Origin: Chytriomyces cf. hyalinus JEL632
Taxonomy: Eukaryota > Chytridiomycota > Chytridiomycetes > Chytridiales > Chytriomycetaceae
Assembly (NCBI GenBank): GCA_025435555.1
Contig: JAIWWG010000024.1
Coordinates: forward strand, 248,001-312,000
Length of the DNA stretch: 64,000 nt
Direction of reading: 5' to 3'
This document shows, one piece after another, positions 54,941-64,000 of this stretch. The notes under the pieces were generated by a model that was given only the letters and a program-made list of their open reading frames with translations, did not search any database and had not been told where the DNA came from. Within the stretch, counting starts at the first letter, position 1. Every line of letters begins with the position of its first letter. A program made the position numbers and the translations under genes.

Positions 54941-57151
54941 CTACTCAGAAACTACTTCCACAGCCACCATCTGCAAGTCCAGTTGCTGCTGCCTGCGAGC
55001 TTCCTCCTCACGACGGCGCTGCATCTCCACGCTCCTGCGCTTCTCTTCCTTACAAACCCTTCCAAACGCAATACACATTTTATGAAGCGGCACAAGCCGG
55101 TACATGACCAGCAATGCCAATGACGAAGGAATTGCCATCCCGCTCAACTCTCCCAAAGTAATATCAGACCCACCAAGGGGCGACCTCTCAGTGTTGCTGT
55201 TTGTCCACATGGTCTGATTCCCGCCCGCAGTGCTGTTGAACGTCCAAGTAATGAGCTCACGCGGATCCGGGTCCGGTTTCACAGTGATAGACTCCACAAA
55301 CGCCACGAGCGCAATGGCCCACAGAATCAAAAGCAGCGAGAACATGAGGAGCGCAAACCCTTCAATCAACATCAAGCCTATACAGAATGCCTTTTGGCGG
55401 GATCCAAAGTTTGCCGTGCTTGTGTGGACATTGGGTTCGAGCAAGTGGTCCGTGACTTCGAGGTTGCCGTTGTAGATCGACGCGTGCAGAGCGTGGCCGT
55501 TCCAGACGTTGACATCCCCCCCTCGCGCGATGCAGGCCTTCACTGTGGATCTGAATGTTTTAGGCTGTGGGTTCTGTATCATTGGGAAAGCAGCACTCAC
55601 AAAAGTCAACGGACCCGATTTCCGCCGAGGAGCGGATCAAGGACGCAGACATCATGGCAAAGTCATCTTCAGGGAGATGATTGACGGCATAAACAATTGA
55701 CGGTGTGAGTTTGTTTCTCAGTCCACAGAGAAGCCTCCACATCCCAGCACGAGAAACAAGGCTTTGAACAATGTCAGCTGTTGGCTTCACGTGGCCGTGC
55801 TCAATAATAACTGCACACATTTCCAGTTTGTCAAGCTCAAAGGCTTCTTTGAGGGCCGCCGAGACGAGGCGCATGCATACAGGGTTGTTGCTAGTGTGCC
55901 GGGGGTGATTTCGCGACAGGAGAAGCTTGGCCAGTTTAATGTGGTTTGCTTGCACAGCTTGAAGAAGTAGAGGGACTTGGTTGAATTTCTGCACGCTTAT
56001 TTCGTAGTCGAGGATTGCCAGCTGTTGTATGTTTGGAAGGGGCGGGGGAACAGTGAGTGGCGGTGCAAACAGGCCAACTTCAACGAGAAACTGGTGCTGT
56101 AGCTCTGCCATTGACAACGGCGGCTTCTAAGATGGTGATACCATAAGAACTACGTGAATACTGCAACAACAGCGCAACTAACTTCAATTACAAACTTCTT
56201 CTCGCCTGGAACACCGCCCCCAACCTTTCCCTTGTTTTTCCACTTTGTAACAATACTTCGGTCAAAGAATGAGATTGCGTTGGGGTCCGCTCCAAGCGCC
56301 AACAAAAGCGTCATCCAGTTCAAGTGACCCCATCGAGCAGCAACCCGCAAAGCCATGTCACACCCCGCATTCACATCCGCTCCCAAGTCAATCAATTGCA
56401 GCGTCATTAATATCTGGACTTGTTCAATGCCGCATGAAGCCGAATAACATTCATCCTTTGCGGGATCTTCGCTCGAGGCTCTCACATCCCTTCGAATAAT
56501 TCCTTCCGGTTCTTGATGTTGGCACATACGGGCTCTAGTTCGTCGCTTCATTTTCGTCAGCCAAGAGTCGGTCTCGACCGTGTCAATGCCCTCCGCTATC
56601 GATGCGCGTTTCTGGCACTGACACGGCTTCCCAGCTTTTTTTCTCGCGACTGGAGGTTTAAACACTTTCCAAACTCCGCGTTTAGCAGGCGCAAGTATGT
56701 CGGGTTCAGCCGTATCTGCGTCTTCCTGAATAACAACGTCCGCTGTCGAAAGTTTCCGCAAAAATCGCCATCGCCAGCACCGAGCCAGTACCTTATCTGT
56801 TCCATATTGCTCCACGAGCCACATTGCGCGAATCAGTGTTGAGCTGGAGAGTTGATGGAATTGGCGGTTCGTGTACGCAAGGTTTCCCGAAGATGCAAAA
56901 ACAAAGATCTTTTCCAACACTTCCGGTGGGATTTTTGAAAACGGGGATAAAGATTGTGGATCGCAATTTGTCGTGTGGGATGTGAAGTGCGGCTCTTTTG
57001 TATGGGTGAGTGAAATGGTTGAGTCGGCAACGATGGAGTCTTCGGCCATTTGAGCGCGGAATCGGGGAAGACTTTGTGAAAGAAGCGTGTGATCTGAACT
57101 CATTCTTCGGAAGCTTGCGTTCACATCAGCATCACTTGCAGCCGCTTGCAT
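54941..57151 (-). CDS. F-box/ankyrin-repeat protein with C-terminal membrane segments
   Basis: Three exons (57151-56183, 56126-55601, 55542-54941) give 698 aa. An F-box-like segment (about 70-115: FSKIPPEVLEKIFVFAS) is followed by a Cys/basic linker. Ankyrin repeats are interrupted across the rest (LIDLGADVNAGCDMALRVAA, VPLLLQAVQANHIKLAKLLL, IARGGDVNVWNGHALHASIY). Two strong hydrophobic segments follow (about 520-550 and 615-640), then an Arg/Glu/Gln-rich tail (KEEKRRSVEMQRRREEEARR). The F-box suggests an SCF substrate receptor; membrane anchoring would localise it. The combination is unusual. Exon joins restore ankyrin consensus across the second intron. Confidence 0.75.
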
Positions 57152-57236
57152 TTATTTACTTTTTTTATCAGGTTGAATGACAATTTCAATTCCATTTGTT
57201 TTGACTGTGCCAGACAAACACTTGCACTTTCGAAAA

Positions 57237-58564
57237 ATGCATCAACGCGCGCGGCACGCAGCGAGACTCCTTCTTCTGATATATGGCCTGCAACTGCTTC
57301 TTGCGCTCGGATGCGCGGCAACACCGAACGCGTATCCAGACGACCTTTCAAACAGTCTCAGCAACATCTATCACAATGCCTCCACGGGATTAACGGATAT
57401 ATATAACGATATTACATCAAACCCACCCGCGAATTCTTCCGGTCCTACCTTCTCCAGTAACGGAACCGTTGTTGGCTTAATCGGTTCGAGAGTTGCTTGC
57501 TTGATGCGAAAAGCTTTCACTGAATTTTGATTTCCTCATTTCCCGAATGTGACAGTGACACGGACTGTGTCTCCACCGGCGGGAATGGGTGGCGCCGTGT
57601 TGATCATTGCTGGCTTTGCGTATGCATTCATGGGAAAGCGAGCCTATTTTCCGTCGCTGTACCTATCAGGGTTCTTGACATTTGGTTTGGTGATATTGTT
57701 GGTGTTTTCAGAGTTGTTCTGATGTTCCGCCGTGATATACCACCAGGAGTGATTGCTTTTGTCTTGTTGGATGTGTTGCAAATGACTTGGCATCGTTTCG
57801 GCCAATACTCTGACTGGATTTATTTCTTTTCCATTCTGCCGGTGTCAATCTTGAGTGAGTGCTTGCCCGTGTGTCCGTGCAAGTTTTCCTGATCCCAATT
57901 CCAACCAATCAGGCGGCTTTGTGACCAAAAAGATTCCACATCTGGGCGTCATTGCCAGCGGCGCCCTCAGCGGATTCATGTGGTCCCTAGCTTTGCTATT
58001 TACCGGTCTAGGCGCGTCCTTGTCAGACACAACACACATGGTCTTTCTTCTAGTCTTGACGGGGCTTGGCATTGCAACCATATTCTTCATGGAGCACATG
58101 GCGCTTGTAGTAGCAACAGCGTTTGGCGGCAGCTTCTTTGTCGTGATTGGGATTGACTTGTTTGCGTGCACGGGGTTTTGTGAGGTCATGAACCGGTGCA
58201 TTGATGGGGCTCTTCCGCATACGGCTGAGATCCCGGGTCCTGCGTGGGCGTTGTTGGCTGCATTTGGTGCATTGGGAATGTCGGCGTGGTGTTTGTATTC
58301 TCTTTTTGTGATTTTGTAAATCCGAATGTTAACAACATTTCTCTGGTCATCTCAGATGTTCAAACACGGTCCAGTCCCCCGCCGATCCCGGATATTACGT
58401 GGAACCCGGCGTACTGGATTTTTGGCGCCGCGCCGCCGAATTTGCCGCCACCGACGTGGTTCAAAATGCCGAGCGGCAAGGCTCCCGGTGCCCCTGCGCC
58501 GCCGCCACCACCACCTTTTTTTTCTGTGGCGAATTTGGTGGAGCGCGTTGGTTTGAAATGGTGA
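57237..58564 (+). CDS. TMEM198/DUF4203-like multi-pass membrane protein, paralogue 1
   Basis: Five exons (57237-57483, 57556-57684, 57747-57854, 57913-58290, 58356-58564) give 356 aa. A signal peptide (LLLLIYGLQLLLALGCAAT) and an Asn/Ser-rich luminal stretch precede about seven membrane helices. Blocks typical of the DUF4203 (TMEM198/TM7S3) family are GFAYAFMGKRAY, GFVTKK..LGVIASGALSGF, LGIATIFFMEH and GGSFFVVIGIDLF. A proline-rich cytoplasmic tail contains WNPAYWIFGA and a polyproline run. Human TMEM198 is linked to Wnt signalling; the fungal role is unknown. Every intron has the same position and phase as in the neighbour. Confidence 0.82.
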
Positions 58565-58760
58565 TGGATGTTTATTCGGCAATGAGCTATGAATTTGGGG
58601 TGGTTTGGAATAAAAGCAGTTTGTTTCAAGTGTGGAGAAGGTTTGTTTGGTCTGACAAACTCTTCAAAACAAAAAAAGGAAAAAAGACAAACGCCTTTCT
58701 TCGTTTCGAGTCGGCGGAAAAAACTTGAAACTACCCCTCTGAGTCATTTGCAACAAGAAC

Positions 58761-59961
58761 ATGACTCTGGGCCCTCTTCAGACGCTGTGCGTGCTTGCCA
58801 GCCTGCTTGCATTTGCTGTGTGCACTGTCGCTGCTCCGGCTCCTCAGTCATCGCCGGTTTCGCCGGGATATGGCTTGGCTGCAACAAATTCAACCAACTC
58901 GTTTGGTTACGGTGAGCATGGTCACTTAATGAAGCGATATAATAAACGCGCATACGATAGTTCCCGTCAGACAAGTCACCCCCGCGGCAGGTATCGGCGG
59001 ACTTATCATTGTCCTTTCTGGATTCTCGTACTGTTTCATGGGAAAGAAGGCATACGGCCCTTCCGTATTCTTGTGCGGCTTTTTCACGACTGGTACTTGT
59101 TTTGAGGTGACGCTAAAAAACAAACTGACGCGTGATTTCGCAGGAATTATATCATTCATACTTTTGGACGTTTGCCAGCAAAGATGGCGGCGATTCGGAC
59201 CAAGCGCGGAATGGATCTATTTGATTGTCATCACGCCCTTGTCGTTGATTGGTAAGAGCAAGTCTTTGCTGCTGCTGCTGAACAGCTGTACCAACTACAT
59301 TGCTTGTATTGTAGGAGGACTCATCTTCCGGCGAAGTAACCAACTCGCCGTGTGTGTAATGGGAGCACTGCACGGCTTCGTATGGTCAGTCATGATCCTA
59401 TTCACAGGTCTCGGCCAATCCTTCACGCAAAGCACACACATTGTGTTTATCCTCGCGTTTGTATGTGTTGGTGTGACGAGTGTGTTTTTCATGGAGCATA
59501 TGGCGCTTGTAGTTGGCACAGCGTTTGGTGGAGCATTTTTTGTGGTTGTTGGAGCAGACTTATTTGCATGTACTGGACTTGCGGAGGCTGTCAACTTGTG
59601 CATGGATGGAAGCAGTTTGCCTGGGAGTGGGCAAGTGCCTGGGATCGCGTGGGGTTTATTGGCTGCGTTTGTGGTGCTTGGAATCGCTGGATGGTGTGAG
59701 TGGACCAAACACTTTGTTTTTTCAAAACCATTGCCCTCTTACAACCGCCTTTGCTGCACTTTCTTGAAAGACGTTCAAACGCGGTCGTCGGCACCGATGG
59801 CCAACAACGAGTGGAACCCGGCGTACTGGCTGTTTGGGGCGATCCCGCCGTCGGCAAGGCCCCCCATTTGGTTCCCGCAACCAACGGCAAAGGCGGAAGA
59901 AGTAAACGGTCCAGTGCTCGGGTTTCCGTACGAAAAGTATCTCAACTGGTCCAGGAGATAA
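58761..59961 (+). CDS. TMEM198/DUF4203-like multi-pass membrane protein, paralogue 2
   Basis: Five exons (58761-58911, 58961-59092, 59144-59251, 59315-59695, 59771-59961) give 320 aa. It has a signal peptide, about seven helices and a cytoplasmic tail with YVQTRSSAP and WNPAYWLFGA, as in paralogue 1. Intron number, position and phase are identical in the two genes, so this is a tandem duplication that predates substantial divergence. The second donor (GTACTT) was chosen because the in-phase match with paralogue 1 requires it. The stop lies 40 bp before the UreD start. Confidence 0.82.
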
Positions 59962-60001
59962 CGAATAAAGCGATAAAAACATTTTGAACACAGACAGTGT
60001 G

Positions 60002-61115
60002 ATGGCCAAGTCCACAGGCACAATCCATGTCTCCCTCGATACGGGCACCGACACTGCATACCTGCGCAGTCTACAGAGCAGCTATCCGTTGCGGCTTATG
60101 GCACCCTCGGCCCAGTCATCGTCAGGGTTCGGGCGGCGTCACCGGTAACCTTGCATCCGTGATGACGCATCAGCCGAGACTCATTTTGCACCGCTTGTTT
60201 TCACACTCAGCAATGTGTACATTCTATCATTCGGGGGAGGTCTCGTCGGGGGTGATGCTGTCAAGTTGCGGGTGGTGGTCGACCCAAACACGTCCTTGTC
60301 GTTATGCACGCAAGGCTCCACGCGTGTGTATAAGGGAAAGAATGGCGGTGAATCCAAAGATTGTATGCAATCGCTCGACGCTATTGTGAATACTGGATCG
60401 CTGCTATGTCTGTTGCCGGATCATATCTCGCCGTTTGCGGATGCCCGGTATAAGTCAACACAGATGCTGGCGTTGCATGTGGGAGCGTCTTTGGTGTTTT
60501 TAGATTGGTTAGGAGCGGGTCGCTCGCTTAATGGAGAAGAGTGGCGGTTCTCGGTACAGTGACCCCATTTTTTCAAGGTTGACCCTTCCGTTTGACGATT
60601 CTCATCCATCCAAATAGAGTTACGAATCAAGAGTGTCTATTATGCATGCAACTTCAAAGTCATCAAAACCCGCGTTCAAAGAGATTCTGCGCGACGCGTG
60701 GTTACTGCAGCACGACCATCCAAACCCAATCCCACCTTCAGAAATAGCATCCTACGCAGCAGCACTGCATCCATACACTTGCGTAGGAACGCTCATCCTC
60801 TTTGGTCCTCGACTCACTGGGCTCATTGAAGCTGCCATCACCCTTTTCGAAAACACCATTTCAATCTCCCATAAGGGAGTCAAAGGGTTTAGCGAAGGCA
60901 TCGTCTGGTCCTTGTCGAAAATTACAGAGGATCATCTTGAACTTGTTGACTCTGTAGAAGATTCATCGGGAGATGCTGCTGCTGCTGCTGTTGTTGGGGT
61001 TGTTTTACGGTTCTCGGCGCTTGAGCCGCGACTGGCGCGAGATTTTATTCGGGAGCGGTTAGCGGGGTTAGAGGATGTGACTGGGTCGGCGAATCTTTTT
61101 TCAAAGCAGTTATAG
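60002..61115 (+). CDS. ureD: Urease accessory protein UreD (UreH)
   Basis: Three exons (60002-60144, 60211-60553, 60618-61115) give 327 aa. The diagnostic block VYILSFGGGLVGGD is followed by a beta-rich core with LSLCTQGSTRVYKG, then GRSLNGEEWRFS joined across the second intron to SYESRV, and a helical C-terminal part. UreD, with UreF and UreG, loads nickel into apo-urease in the cytosol. Fungal urease needs it, so the genome should encode urease, UreF and UreG elsewhere. A short alanine run (GCT repeats) interrupts the C-terminal part. The acceptor at 60210 was preferred because it alone keeps phase. Confidence 0.88.
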
Positions 61116-61409
61116 GAGGTGGATGGTGGGACTCTCGCGCATTGAAAATACACTGTCGGTTGCGATCATGAATCAAGCCATGCGAGAGGAAACGGAACTT
61201 GGGCATATCTCTGTTTAGAGTGAACGTATTAGTTCTATGTATTTATTCGATGTCAGTTCGTCTGTGCACGTTATGCTTGGAATGCCGTCAATGTTCGAGT
61301 CGGAGAGCGACAAATGAGGCGAATCGAAGCGCAGCTAATAAGATGAGGGTGATGCTTTAATCGTGTGATACTATGCATGGCTCATGAGGTGAAAAGAATG
61401 CAATGTTGT
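61116..61409. other. Convergent intergenic stretch
   Basis: 294 bases between the stops of UreD and the GNAT gene. No ORF or RNA gene is supported here. Confidence 0.4.
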
Positions 61410-62138
61410 CTAAATCCGACGGTCCTGGTTCACCCTTGCTCTTTTGACAAGCGCCTGCCGGTCATTGTAAGACTGCCAGCGCCCTTGACCAAGCAAAGCA
61501 AGGGTCTCATAAACCGGGGAGTGAATCTCCAACTGTTGCAGGTGAGATGTCAAGTCTGTTTTGGAAGACATTTTGACTGTCCAATCGATGTATGAGCCCC
61601 ACTCTGTCCCTGAAACATTTCCAAAACTGATGGACTCGCCATGCCGCTCCGCAAAGCGTGTAAACATGAGTTCTGAAGCCAAATTGCTCGCCAGCACTGA
61701 AAACTCGACATCCTTGATCTGGGCCATGTTGTCCTGCCGCACAATGAAATCCAGCATCTTGGAAGCGATTCCTTGGCCTTGTTCGGACGATTGCACCACG
61801 ATTTCATTCACGGTAAGGGTATCGCCAGCGTGCAAGGTTGCCTGAGCCGGTGACGAGTAACACTTTGTGCCGAGGGTTGGCCCAGTGTCGTACGATTTGG
61901 CAAGGATGTATCCAACTAGAGCGCCGTCCCGCCAAGCAAGCGTGTGGTGACTGTTGCGAGTGGGTAGATAGCTGTCAACTTGGTTCTGCTTGTCGTCTGG
62001 GCCGCTGAGGTTTGACAGGAGGCGTGTTTGGACCATCTTTTCAGCGAGGTTTGAGTCGCTGCGGAAGCTGGTTCGGTTGGCCATGGAGAGTGTGATGGGA
62101 CTCCGCATGTTGATGGTTGGGATGAGTGACGGTTTCAT
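61410..62138 (-). CDS. GNAT-family N-acetyltransferase
   Basis: Single exon from ATG 62138, 242 aa. Acetyl-CoA-binding motif A is visible as VNEIVVQSSEQGQGIASKML (Q-x-x-G-x-G/A type, about 123-142), preceded by a strand DGALVGYILAKS and followed by SVLASNLASELMFTRFAERH. The order of these elements recalls diaminobutyrate acetyltransferases, but other GNAT groups fit equally, so no substrate is proposed. No presequence is evident. Confidence 0.7.
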   Translation of the reverse strand: MKPSLIPTINMRSPITLSMANRTSFRSDSNLAEKMVQTRLLSNLSGPDDKQNQVDSYLPTRNSHHTLAWRDGALVGYILAKSYDTGPTLGTKCYSSPAQATLHAGDTLTVNEIVVQSSEQGQGIASKMLDFIVRQDNMAQIKDVEFSVLASNLASELMFTRFAERHGESISFGNVSGTEWGSYIDWTVKMSSKTDLTSHLQQLEIHSPVYETLALLGQGRWQSYNDRQALVKRARVNQDRRI

Positions 62139-62526
62139 TTGCCACAATTTTTTGGGATGACAATTTGGCGAGTGTGGAAAAATTGGATGACGGTTGGAGC
62201 ATTGTCATCTGGAAGGTTTGTCAAGTGCTTGCTGGTTACGCCTGGGGATGGGTTAGCACCGATGTTGGTGGAGTGCGGGGAGCATGGCTGTGGAATACGC
62301 GAGATGCGACGAGTTCTGTTGATGTAGATGTGGAGAAGGCGGCAAGGCGAGGGGGGCGTGGGATGGATGGATGGGACTCTACTCTGATGATGGGGAATGA
62401 GGCAAGCTAGCAAAGCAAAATCAGCGGGATAAACAAACGAGAAGCAAACAAAAAGACTGAGAAATGGGTGAAATAAAGATGACGTACGTCCGATCATAAT
62501 TCTTCTTTTTTTTTTCGTAAAAACAA
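62139..62526. other. Divergent promoter region between GNAT and helicase genes
   Basis: 388 bases contain short ORFs only and a poly(T) run at about 62504-62515 just before the helicase start. It presumably holds promoters for both genes. Confidence 0.45.
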
Positions 62527-63978
62527 ATGCAAATGTTGAGAGTCCTTCGAAGTCTCTCCAGCATCAGCACAGCCCAACTGCATCTGCATCTGCATAAACA
62601 ACATGCAGCAGCACGTCCATTCATTCTCCTGCAGCAGCTCTCATATGCTACGAGGTCGAAGAAGAGACGCTCCACGCCATTCCAGTTTTTCAAGCAGCTT
62701 GCCGGCGATGATGAACCTGTCGAAGACGCTGTTCCATCCACCCCGAATGCCCCTACCACACATCGCACCTCAAAGTCAGGCTCAAAGCTCAAGAAAATTG
62801 CTCCAGCCGACAATGCCCCACCATCCCCTCCTCCTAGAGTCTATCCAAAGTCTTCCTCGTACTTTCCTGCTTTCATTTCGCAACCTGGTTCCGCATTCTT
62901 GGATTACTACATCAGTCGATTTGCCACTCCGACGCCTGTTGAACTGGCCGAACACCCAACATCGCTCCCGCGCCATCTGAGACCCAGGATCCCAGAAAAG
63001 TCGTACAAATGGAACTGCCGCTTTTCTCTGCCTCAACATACAGTCATAGTCGCAGAAAAATCCGTAACCATCGAAGCCATTTCCGTCACAGCAGCAGCCA
63101 AATTTCGCACCGAAGCGCGAACACGCTCGAAAGAGTTGTTTTGTGCGCATCTGCTTGCCCACACGGATGCCAGTATTATCGCAGAATTTATCGACTTTTC
63201 GACACCACTGAAGAAAAAAATTGCCTCGGAACTGGAGACGCCAGTTTCGATTGCGATTCCAGAGTCGTTGGCACAGCAGGCAGAAAGCTTGTTTAGGCAT
63301 TTCAACGCTACGAACGCTTTCCGCATCGCAAATTCATCTTACTCTCGAAACAACGGAATGAATGATGATGCAGATGTGATTAGACATGGAAGGAAAAAAG
63401 GGCATCCAAACCAGGCGGTTTCGCTCTCATCGTCACAATCTGGTCAGAAATTAAAAACCAAGACAGACCCCCGATCGCTTGTCATTCCTCTGGAACTGGA
63501 ACGCGCAAAGGATTTACCCATGTACAGCTACTATGCCAATATCATTGCTGCAATAGACAACAACGCCGTGACTGTACTTTCTGCCTCTACGGGAGCAGGA
63601 AAGACGACTCAGCTGCCTCAATTTATTCTTGCTCATTACAAAGCGCAGAAGGAGTCTGTATGGAACAAGAGTGGAAACAGCAGATTGAATGTTGGCAACA
63701 ACTTGCCGCCCGCACCCAATGTGATTGTCACGCAGCCACGCAGAATCGCGGCCATTTCTGTCGCGCAACGTGTTGCGAAAGAGCGTGGGGAACTGATTGG
63801 ACGTGACTCAGCAATTGGATACATGGTCCGTTTTCAGACGGTTCTTCCAAAATCCGATCCAGAAGACGGTCATGTTGTTTTCTGCACTTCTGGAATCTTG
63901 CTGCGTATGTTGCAGGATAACCCAAACTTGGATCAAGTTACCCACATTATCCTCGATGAGGTCCACGAGCGCGATTTG
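62527..63978 (+). CDS. DEAH/DEVH-type RNA helicase, probably mitochondrial (3' end off window)
   Basis: The first exon runs from ATG 62527 to a donor GATTTG-GTAACC at 63978/63979; the rest lies outside. The N-terminus (MQMLRVLRSLSSISTAQLHL, many basic and no acidic residues for about 60 aa) looks like a mitochondrial presequence. A long non-conserved region follows. The helicase core begins at about 340: motif I STGAGKTTQLPQF, motif Ia VTQPRRIAAISVAQRVAKER, motif Ib-like FCTSGILLRML and motif II DEVHERD at the very end. Motif II reads DEVH, as in several DExH families. It should unwind RNA using NTPs. Orthology to a named helicase such as DHX30 is not established. Confidence 0.85.
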
Positions 63979-64000
63979 GTAACCTAAACCCACTTTGGGA

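Noticed and set aside
1-64000. CRISPR arrays, bacterial operons, riboswitches or attachment sites
   Set aside because: None seen; intron-rich genes and fungal families show this is eukaryotic nuclear DNA.

Overview
The window is nuclear DNA of a fungus. The genes have many short spliceosomal introns (about 55-105 nt, GT..AG), and two belong to the fungus-specific RTA1-like membrane family. There is also a urease accessory gene, mitochondrial genes of ordinary eukaryotic type, and Ty3/gypsy-like and LINE-like retroelement debris. Placement in an early-diverging, zoosporic (chytrid-like) lineage is only my impression. Exon joins were worked out by hand from splice sites and reading phase. In every multi-exon model reported as complete, the summed coding length is a multiple of three.

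Layout. 1-1608 (-): membrane-anchored ZZ-finger/EF-hand protein cut by the window edge. 1949-16801: a near-perfect 2.3-kb inverted repeat (IR1), each arm holding an intact copy of an unrecognised 257-aa gene. Its 10.2-kb spacer is decayed retroelement sequence: an inward-lying Ty3-like pol fragment on -, a 5'-truncated LINE reverse transcriptase on +, then a Ty3-like gag-to-linker fragment on +. 17657-28468 (+): COA8-type cytochrome oxidase assembly factor, a 2259-aa coiled-coil protein with the same GRLWG motif at both ends, and a GATA/AT-hook transcription factor, followed by tRNA-Asn on -. 28951-39056: a second inverted repeat (IR2, about 1.43 kb), each arm holding a complete SLP-2/stomatin-like gene. 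The 7.2 kb between the arms carries an unknown gene, an FBXO9/Hrt3-type F-box protein, mitochondrial seryl-tRNA synthetase and two RTA1-like genes. 39373-47585: two paralogous SP-RING SUMO-ligase-like genes bracket two paralogous 7-TM genes and one orphan. 47629-63978: GT61-like glycosyltransferase, WD40 protein, N-domain-only arrestin, pyridoxal kinase, F-box/ankyrin membrane protein, two TMEM198-like genes, UreD, a GNAT acetyltransferase and the start of a mitochondrial DEAH-type helicase.

Together: mitochondrial functions recur (COA8, SLP-2 twice, SerRS, the helicase), as do ubiquitin/SUMO functions (FBXO9, F-box/ankyrin, two SP-RING genes, a PPxY arrestin). The strongest structural theme is duplication: two large inverted repeats plus pairs of RTA1, 7-TM, SP-RING and TMEM198 genes, ranging from almost identical to clearly diverged. 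Several neighbours are packed tightly (start codons only 43, 63 and 85 bp apart in head-to-head pairs; 40 bp between a TMEM198-like gene and UreD). I see no CRISPR array, operon, phage or plasmid feature.
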